The position numbers and the translations under genes were made by a program. A stretch of DNA of 64,000 nt from Dastarcus helophoroides (Eukaryota; Arthropoda; Insecta; Coleoptera; Bothrideridae). The notes under the pieces are model-generated. The model searched no databases. It had not been told where the DNA came from and saw only the letters and a list, made by a program, of their open reading frames with translations. Within the stretch, counting starts at the first letter, position 1. The number at the start of each line of letters is the position of its first letter. Below, piece after piece: positions 58,301-64,000 of the stretch. Where the stretch lies: assembly GCA_028583605.1 (NCBI GenBank), contig CM053332.1, forward strand, positions 14,868,442 through 14,932,441. Reading direction: 5' to 3'.

Positions 58301-61300
58301 ATAGCCTTCAATAAACTGGAGGCCGCCAATGGTCCTTTATCTCCGTTAAGGGCAACTGGCCTCTGATTGATATAAATTGTTTCGTATGCATCAAGTTCTC
58401 TGCTATTTGTGACCGATCTTAACAATTTTAAATTTTCCATGTTAATTTTGTGTCCTGTACTTATCATATGTAGGGCGACACTTGATTTTTCTTCTCTATT
58501 GCAGATGACGTCGATTCATCTTTTGCTAATCTTTTTAGATTAGAGCGCTTGAAAATGCCAGTTCTGCTGGCGAAATACGTATCGCGTAATTATTTATTTA
58601 ATTGTCGATGTGGTAAAGGGGTGAAACCTTCTTTGGACTTAATCACAAGCCACAGTGTTTAGTTCAGTGCTTTAGAGAAACATTGTAATTAAAACTACGA
58701 AAATATGATCTGGGACATAACAACACGTCAATCACCAAACATTTTAGTTAAAATTAAAAAAAAAAGTTTTATTTCATTGAGAGCACTGGCACTGAACGTT
58801 TCACCCTGTGCAGTCTATTTTACATTTTTTTTAAATGTTGTTAATCCCGGGATCAGAAAAATTTAATCTCAAAAATTTCGGGATTGAAATGCGGTCGGGA
58901 TCAAATCCTCTAGTTGCAGGGGATAAGATTTGAATTTCAATTTTAAAACTAGATTTGAGAAATTAAGTTTGGAAACTCATAACTTTAAAAAGTATCCATT
59001 TTAAAAGTCACTATTTCGAAAAAGTGGCATATTTGAGAAAAATCGAAATTTAAAAAGAATTCGAAATTGTGAACTCTCTATTTTGGTAAAAAAGAAGAGA
59101 TTTTAAAAAAAATTCGAAGTATTTTAAAAAAAGTAGAAATGAAAAACCAAACTTTTATTTTATTTTATGGAAAAAATTCAAATTTTTGGATAACGAGTGA
59201 AAAAACTTTGAGATCTGAACTTGAATTTTTGAAAAATGTGTCCTAATTTTAAGATTCAATTTATAGCAGCATCAGAATTTAAAAAAATATAAATTTTGAA
59301 AAGCTGAAATCTTAAAAATTTAGAAATTCTGAAGAAGTTTCAGTTTAAAAAATTCGAAAGGATCAAAAGTCAAAAAATTCAAAACATAAACTTTAATTTT
59401 CGGAAAATATTTTTAAAAAATTTGATATTACGATTGTAATAAAAATATCAGAATTTAGGTGGAACGGACTGATTCTTGGTTATCTTCAAAAATTGAAATA
59501 CAAATCTTGTTCCCTGAAACCAAGAAAGATTGAAAAACACCACCAAGGTTGCTCTAACGCGTTTCGACAGCCAAGCTTTGAAGAAGATAACTTGGCTGTC
59601 GAAACGCGTTAAAGCAACCTTTGTTGTGTTTTTTAATTTTTCTTGGTTTCAAAGGACAAGATTTGTATTTCAATTTGTCAGAATTTATAAAAAACAAATT
59701 TGGATGAATATGAAATATTGAAAATAAAATCAAAATTCTAAAAAAGAAATAAAAAAAATTTAGTTTGTAATGAAACCTTTATTTGAAAAAGAAAAAAGTT
59801 GAGATTAAAATTAAATTTAGAAAACATTTTAAGATCGAGTTTGGAACAAAATCGATAAATTATGAATTTTTCTTTGAAAATTTTAATTAAAATGTCGAAA
59901 ATTTGACGAGAACAGTCGCAATAAAGAGAAAAAAGATATGTTTTGCATAAATTCAGCTTCAATTGAAATGTCTAGTATTTTACTCGAAATTTCTACTTTA
60001 TTTTACTCGGATTTCGACTTTAATCTCTATTCTATTCATAGAAAAAATTGAGTTTACAAATTTTAATATGATTTTTAAAATTTTGAGAAAATAATCCAAA
60101 TTTCGAGAAAAGCTTACAACAATGAAATGAAATACAAATTTCAACAGCAAATTTTGAAATTTCTACACTAGATTTTGGGATGAGAAATCAAATTTCAAGA
60201 AAAACTTTTAAATTTGGGTGAACACATTTTTTTTTAAATTTAATCCACTCGCAAAGGTTAACCCCATTATGCGTTCAAAGCATTGCGAGTAGGATGCGGA
60301 AACAAGGATAGATAGCGATGAACCGCCTTCTTAATCAGGGATAGGTTGTAATTTTTGGGGAAAATTCCTTTCGGTAACAAGTTCCATGACTTGGAAGTTT
60401 TATAGAAAAAAGGGTCTCCGTAGACAGAAGTCCTCAATGTGTCAAGCTGGACCGCACAGGATTTTGCTGTCTCCGACTGTCTAGTACGCTTTAAGAATCT
60501 TGCCCTTGGGGGGATTAATCCTATTAGTTCCTGCAAGCATTTTCCATGATAGTGTTTGTAGAAAAGAGACAAGTCACCAACCACACGCCTGTGCTCTCGT
60601 GTTTCGAGAGAATCGGCCAGACTCTCGTCATCAATTAGGCGAATCGCTCTTCTTTGAATTGAATCCAAAAGAGGGCTAAAGTGTGTTTTGGGGCTAAATT
60701 CCAAACATGAGAACAGTATTCTAGTGTTGGCCTAACTTAAGCTTTGTATAATGTTAATAGCTGATGAGATGTGAAGTACTTTTTAGCTCTAAAATGAAAG
60801 CCTAGCTTCTGAGAGGCGGATTTGGCAATGGCGCGCACATGATCGTCCCAAGAAAAGTTAGTGCTCGCATTCGCTCCTAGGATAGGCAGATCAGATCCCA
60901 TCGGAAGGATTTTACCGTCCATTATTTTGTTTGTTGTATTATCCCTTAATGTTTTCTTAGAGAAAACCGCGGCCTGAGTTTTTGAAGCGTTGAAGTCGAC
61001 CAAATTGTTCTTACCCCATTCCAGAATAATCTCGAGATCCCGATTAATCGTCTGTATCTGCTGTTCCCTTAGTCGATCTGAAGCAGCGATAGATAATGGT
61101 TTGTCGAAGAAAAAAGATGACATCATCTGCGTAGCTCTATATAGGATTAGAAGTTGAAGCTAAGATATCGTTTATGTGTAACAGAAATAGAGTAGGAGAC
61201 AGAACAAACCCCTGAGGCGCCCCTGCTTTAATCGCAAATGTCTCGGGTGAGATGCCATCGACGACGACCTGAAGAGATCTGTCAGCGAGAAAATTGGATA

Positions 61301-62364
61301 TCAAATGACAGAGTCCAGGAGGAAGATCATAAGATGTTAATTTGGCGAGAAGAGATCGGTGCCAGACTCTGTCGAAAGCCTTTGAGATATCCAAAGCCAC
61401 AATCCTAGCCTCACCATGTTTTTACATAGCTGGGTTACAGATATGAGTAATATATGCCAATAGATCGCCAGTGGAACGTTGTTGTCTAAAACCGTATTGC
61501 CTGTTGGATATGATTCTATTGCTGAGTTACATATGCCAGTAGATCGCGCCAGTGGAATGTTGTTGTCCCCCTTGGGGGGATTAATCCTATTAGTTCCTGA
61601 GAGAATCTTCCTTGATAGTACTTATAGAAAAGAGACAAGTCACCAACCATACGCCTGTGCTCTAGTGTTTCGAGAGAATCGGTCAGACTCTATCTATTCA
61701 AATTAGAAACAAATTTGTGCACATTAGAAACAATCTTATTTAAATTAATAGCTAATTTGTTCAAATTAGAATCAAACCTATTCAAATTAGAAGCAAAATT
61801 ATTGACATTAAAAGCTCAAGCTGGAAGCAATTAGAAGCAAATTTCTTCAGAAGAGAAGGACAATTATTCAAATCAGAAGCAAATTTGTTCAAATTGGCAG
61901 AATTTTTTGTATATTTTGACACTTTTTATGCATATTTTCAGCATAATGCGTGTATATTTGTATGCACATTTTAAGCTTTTATATTGCATATCATCCAGTC
62001 CCTAATTATAACATTAAACATTTACATATTTAAGCTTCACTCGAAATTTTATACATTTTCCCAAAAGTTCGTGTTAAAACTCTGACTGTTTTACGTATTC
62101 TCGAATTTTCTTCAAATTTGGACTTTTTCGTCAAGTATTACTCAGTAAATAATTATATTGTAAATAAATACAGAATTAATTGGGTAATTTATCTCAGTAT
62201 TTAATTCTGTAATGTGTAAAATATATGGTAGTTTGTGGTTTTCATTCTTAGCAAAATAAGATAAACAATTTGACTAATAAATAATATATTTACTATTCCA
62301 GTTGCTTGCCGCCTTCTTCGCCTTCTATGTTCGAAGCCACAAGAAGAAAAGTCAGTATGCCTAA
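52319..62364 (+). CDS. Tetraspanin E (five exons, intact)
   Basis: Exons 52319-52378, 52614-52763, 52817-52990, 53101-53286 and 62302-62364; 633 nt, 210 aa plus stop, all introns phase 0. TM1 is about residues 10-31 (ITVCAIIIIVLGA), TM2 41-61 (GVIILIVALLGFWGAIKENS), TM3 71-93, EC2 94-178, TM4 178-200, tail VRSHKKKSQYA. EC2 has six cysteines: FQCCGN (131-132), SCCG (145-146), EAC (154) and KTC (164), the C6 type. A glutamate in TM4 (GIVE) and the basic tail are typical. Tetraspanins sort and organise partner proteins in the plasma membrane and endosomes. Closest neighbour is D, with the same CCGN...SCCG layout. The last intron is 9 kb and full of CR1-like and Penelope-like debris. A poly(A) signal is at 62495. 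Confidence 0.9.
53445..53965 (-). mobile_element. CR1/jockey-like non-LTR 3' fragment, first of two tandem copies
   Basis: Minus strand, open for 133 codons: QRRAIRLIDDESLTDSVEIL, ELSLFYKYFHGSCSQKLIGL, RTSVYKDSFFYRTSKLWNSL, then KKAVHRHLFLFPHP and a stop. This is the post-RT C-terminus of CR1/jockey-type ORF2. The fragment and about 70 bp of host flank (AGCTTCTTTTCGAGAAGACT ... TTTAAGTTCGCGAT) occur again directly downstream, so the pair arose by local tandem duplication of about 586 bp. Confidence 0.85.
53966..55115 (-). mobile_element. CR1/jockey-like non-LTR fragment with part of the RT
   Basis: Reading the minus strand from 55115: INAGVPQGLVLSPTLFLLHI with NDL, then SYADGSSLVSSFF (YADD changed to YADG), INRDLEIILEWGTNNLVDFN, then the thumb (SILGVNASTNFSWDGHV, LLTLYKAQVRPTLEYCSHV) and the C-terminus in broken frames down to 54030. 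Several frameshifts. It is dead. Confidence 0.85.
55380..55742 (-). mobile_element. CR1/jockey-like RT core fragment
   Basis: Minus strand reads LANRSLQVVVDGISPETFEI, NAGVPQGSLLTPTLFLIHIN, then CRNADDSSLVSYFF (YADD changed to NADD) and INRDLEIILEWSTNNLVDFD. About 120 codons are open. It ends abruptly at both sides. 55116-55379 between this and the previous fragment holds nothing recognisable. Confidence 0.82.
55743..57547. other. Low-complexity part of tetraspanin E intron 4
   Basis: T-rich AAATTTCGA-type degenerate repeat to about 56970, then the A-rich (opposite strand) form to 57540. No gene. Confidence 0.5.
58020..58640 (-). mobile_element. Penelope-like element fragment with inverted terminal repeats
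   Basis: Two inverted copies of one ~120-bp unit (58020-58165 and about 58530-58625) contain GAAAATGCCAGTTCTGCTGG then CGAAATACGTATCGCG. This unit has hammerhead features: stem I CGC/GCG, stem II GCCAG/CTGGC, GAAA, self-complementary ATACGTAT and AUC cleavage triplet, though CUGANGA is reduced to TTGAAAA. Between them lies the end of a GIY-YIG endonuclease frame. Inverted terminal repeats with hammerheads are a known property of Penelope-like elements. Confidence 0.8.
58255..58467 (-). pseudogene. C-terminal end of a Penelope-like GIY-YIG endonuclease
   Basis: 70 codons: MISTGHKINMENLKLLRSVT, then SRELDAYETIYINQRP, then LNGDKGPLAASSLLKAI and stop. The pattern GHxIxxEnxxLL ... ELDAYETIYI ... 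LNxDxGP is that of the end of insect Penelope-like ORFs, where the E of the YE pair belongs to the nuclease. The reverse transcriptase is absent, so it is a truncated copy. Confidence 0.72.
59462..59690. repeat. Palindromic repeat family, copy g (cleanest palindrome)
   Basis: GGAACGGACTGATTCTTGGT, AAATTGAAATACAAATCTTG, AAAGATTGAAAAACACCACC, GTTGCTCTAACGCGTTTCGA and CAGCCAAGCTT are mirrored after a short centre (TTGAAGAAGAT) by ACTTGGCTGTCGAAACGCGT, AAGCAACCTTTGTTGTG, TTTCTTGGTTTCAAAGGAC and AAGATTTGTATTTCAATTT. The GAAACGCG of the hammerhead-like core is kept; the rest of the core is degenerate. Confidence 0.8.
59691..60237. other. A-rich low-complexity DNA
   Basis: Degenerate AAATTTCGA-type repeat on the A-rich strand. 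No gene or element. Confidence 0.45.
60238..61695 (-). mobile_element. Longest CR1/jockey-like non-LTR copy (RT to 3' end), broken and rearranged
   Basis: Minus strand: LDISKAFDRVWHRSLLAKL (first catalytic Asp region, 61400), LQVVVDGISPETFAI, AGAPQGFVLSPTLFLLHIND, YADD near 61125 in another frame, INRDLEIILEWGKNNLVDFN, thumb, then QRRAIRLIDDESLADSLETR and RTSVYGDPFFYKTSKSWNLL to the stop at 60267. The 3' end carries CACTCGCAAAGGTTAACC. At least three frame breaks. Upstream of 61400 a QQRSTGDLLAYI-like segment is followed at 61561-61695 by a second copy of the C-terminal region, so the 5' part is rearranged. Confidence 0.88.
61696..62301. other. End of tetraspanin E intron 4
   Basis: 61695-61890 repeats TTCAAATTAGAAGCAAATTT at roughly 25-bp spacing, a small degenerate minisatellite. 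The rest is AT-rich and ends in TTTACTATTCCAG, the acceptor of the last exon. Confidence 0.55.
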
Positions 62365-62494
62365 ATTTCATTTGGTTGTAGCTGAAATCTGCCCTGGCAA
62401 CATTAACTTATTATTTTATGACGTTCTGATTATAATAGAATTTATTATTATTATTTATTGCTTTGTAAACAAGATTTTGTATGTAATGATTGTA

Positions 62495-62500
62495 AATAAA
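62495..62500 (+). promoter_or_regulatory. Candidate poly(A) signal of tetraspanin E
   Basis: AATAAA 131 bp after the stop codon, within TGTAAATAAAACAATT. Confidence 0.6.
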
Positions 62501-62819
62501 ACAATTTAAAAATATTCTTTATGTATTTCATTCTACCCTTACTAATTGTAAGTATATTAGTTTTGCCCAGGGCCTGCGGGTCGGTAAATTTTGTCAGTAT
62601 GATGCAACTCTTCCAAATGCCATCAAATAGAATTTTTTCTTTAAAACAAACAAATAAAAGAACTTCGATTGTGGGTTAAATGAAGTGTAAGCTTAAAGCA
62701 GAAATGTCAAAACATGTATAGCAATTATTCCAAAGTTTCGATTAAAATATTCAATTTCTATAATATTGTAATAATATAAAATATGAAAGTCTGTGTCGAA
62801 ATTATAACTTCCTGGCGGC

Positions 62820-64000
62820 AATTTCAAATTTCTTCCTCAAATTCTGACCTTAAATTCGAAATTTTGACTTTTTCTCAAAGATTCTAGGACAGTTTTTAAA
62901 CTTAGATTTTTATTTAAACAATTTATTCTTAAAATAACGAAAATAAAAAAAATTCACGAAATACTTTTTATTTAATTCTCTTTATTATTCTCAAAAATGT
63001 AGTATTTTTGATCAAAATTTAAATTTTTCTTCGAAATAAAAGGTTCGCACTTTTAGTTTACTTTTTGTTTCAATTTCGATATTTTTGAAGTTCGAATATT
63101 TCCAAATGTTGACTTTTTTCACGATTTTGAGTTGTTTCGAACATTTCTAATTTTGCTCAGAATGTCTATTTTCCTAATTTACTTTTTGGAGGAATTTCGT
63201 CTGTTCTGAGATTTTGATTTTATAGTAAAACTGCGACTTTCAAAAATTTCGCAATTGCTTTACTAATTTCCCTTTATTTTGAAATTTCGATCAATTTTCA
63301 AAAATTTCATTTGTTCTCTCTTTTCACTTGAAGAATTTGACTTTTAAAAAATGTTACTTTTCCGGGATCCTTTGATTTATTAAAATTTTTACTTTTCTGT
63401 TTAATTTTGTCTTTAATTTTTAAAATTTTGAATCTTTCAAGATTTAATTGTTTTCTGAATTTTCTTTTAGTCAATATTTTCAAATCTTTTTTCAAAATTT
63501 CGAATTTTTTTTCTTAAAAATATCATTTTTTTCAACGAATTCTGAAATTTTTTGTTGCTAACCTTTTTGCAATTTTTTATTTTTCAAAATTCGGAATTTT
63601 AGTTTTTGAAAAATGTTACTTTTCCAATATTAACGTTATTCACCCTCTCTTTCTACTTTTTTCAAAATGTTGACTTTTAAAAAAATTCTAGTTTAAAAAA
63701 AAATTGAATAAAGATGTTTACTTTTTGTTTCAATTTAGATGTTTTTGAAGTTCGAATATTTTCAAATTTTGAGTTTTTTCAGTCTTTTGAGTTGTTTCGA
63801 ACATTTCTCATTTTGCTCAGAATTTCTATTTTCCTAATTTACTTTTTGGAGGAATTTCGTCTGTTCTGAGATTTTGATTTTATCGTAAAACTTCGACTTT
63901 CAAAAATTTCGCAATTGTTTTTAATGATTTCCTCTTATTTTGAAATTTCGATTAATTTTCAAAAATTTGATTTGTTCTCTCTTTTCACTTGAAGAATTTG
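62820..64000. repeat. Degenerate AT repeat with a ~660-bp tandem unit
   Basis: TTTACTTTTTGTTTCAATTT then GAAGTTCGAATATTT, GAGTTGTTTCGAACATTTCT and TTACTTTTTGGAGGAATTTC occur near 63058 and again near 63718 in the same order. The second unit is cut by the window end. Confidence 0.75.

Larger units (their letters stand above)
57681..58913. mobile_element. GATCCCGG-type TIR insertion (hAT-like ends, tentative)
   Basis: 1233 bp between two TTGCAGG (57674-57680, 58914-58920). The left end (GGAATTCGATCTCGGTC, TTTCGGGATTATATTTTGTC) and the right end (complement of GGATTTGATCCCGACCGC, plus TTAATCCCGGGATC) are imperfect inverted repeats. The left end matches 25615-25735. No transposase; the interior carries a Penelope-like fragment at 58020-58640. 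Confidence 0.6.
57548..58960. repeat. Palindromic repeat family, copy f, split by a 1.2-kb insertion
   Basis: Left part: GTAACGGACTGCTCCTTGGT, AAATTGAAATACAAATTTTA, CAACCTTTGTTGTGTTTTTT, up to GATTGCAGG (57680). The mirror arm resumes at 58914 with TTGCAGGGGATAAGATTTGA and ATTTCAATTTT. TTGCAGG is present on both sides of the insertion. Confidence 0.7.

Overview
This is an AT-rich (roughly 70% by eye), repeat-laden window of an arthropod nuclear genome, most likely an insect. The signs are GT-AG introns, several of them about 50 nt long, a tandem tetraspanin cluster like the Drosophila Tsp42E cluster, a D,D34D mariner, insect-type CR1/jockey-like retrotransposons and Penelope-like elements. 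A beetle is possible, but the sequence alone does not settle the order.

Six host genes can be supported. Five belong to one tandem tetraspanin array on the + strand: A (last exon only, 3843-3917), B (12103-20978), C (21652-30856), D (31219-42869) and E (52319-62364). All complete members share a five-exon, all-phase-0 plan: TM1 start / TM1-TM2 / TM3 plus the first part of EC2 / CCG-containing EC2 plus the start of TM4 / end of TM4 plus cytoplasmic tail. Between A and B, on the - strand, lies a complete Lst8 gene (mTOR complex WD40 subunit, 4104-11759, five exons, 315 aa). It converges with A and shares a 343-bp divergent promoter interval with B. B and E are fully open. C and D each carry exactly one extra base in exon 4.

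Each gene carries at least one intron of 6-10 kb, and almost all other sequence in the window sits in these introns. It holds a nested non-LTR retrotransposon inside a pogo-like transposase relic (14.9-19.2 kb), two solo LTRs with ATAT target duplications (14.4 and 24.4 kb), a damaged mariner (23.0-24.3 kb), several CR1/jockey-like fragments (50.8-61.7 kb), a Penelope-like fragment with inverted terminal repeats (58.0-58.6 kb), and a family of palindromic repeats with hammerhead-ribozyme-like cores. A ~6-kb tandem segmental duplication (38168-43956 / 43957-50217) has copied the terminal exon of gene D together with a long-TIR DNA transposon. Much of the remaining intron DNA is a degenerate short-period repeat with the core AAATTTCGA, organised in places into higher-order tandem units of about 740, 490 and 650 bp.

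The most interesting items are: the one-base frame breaks in C and D, which hypothetical micro-introns would exactly repair; the duplicated terminal exon of D, whose two copies differ only at synonymous sites; and the hammerhead-like motifs in several unrelated-looking insertions.
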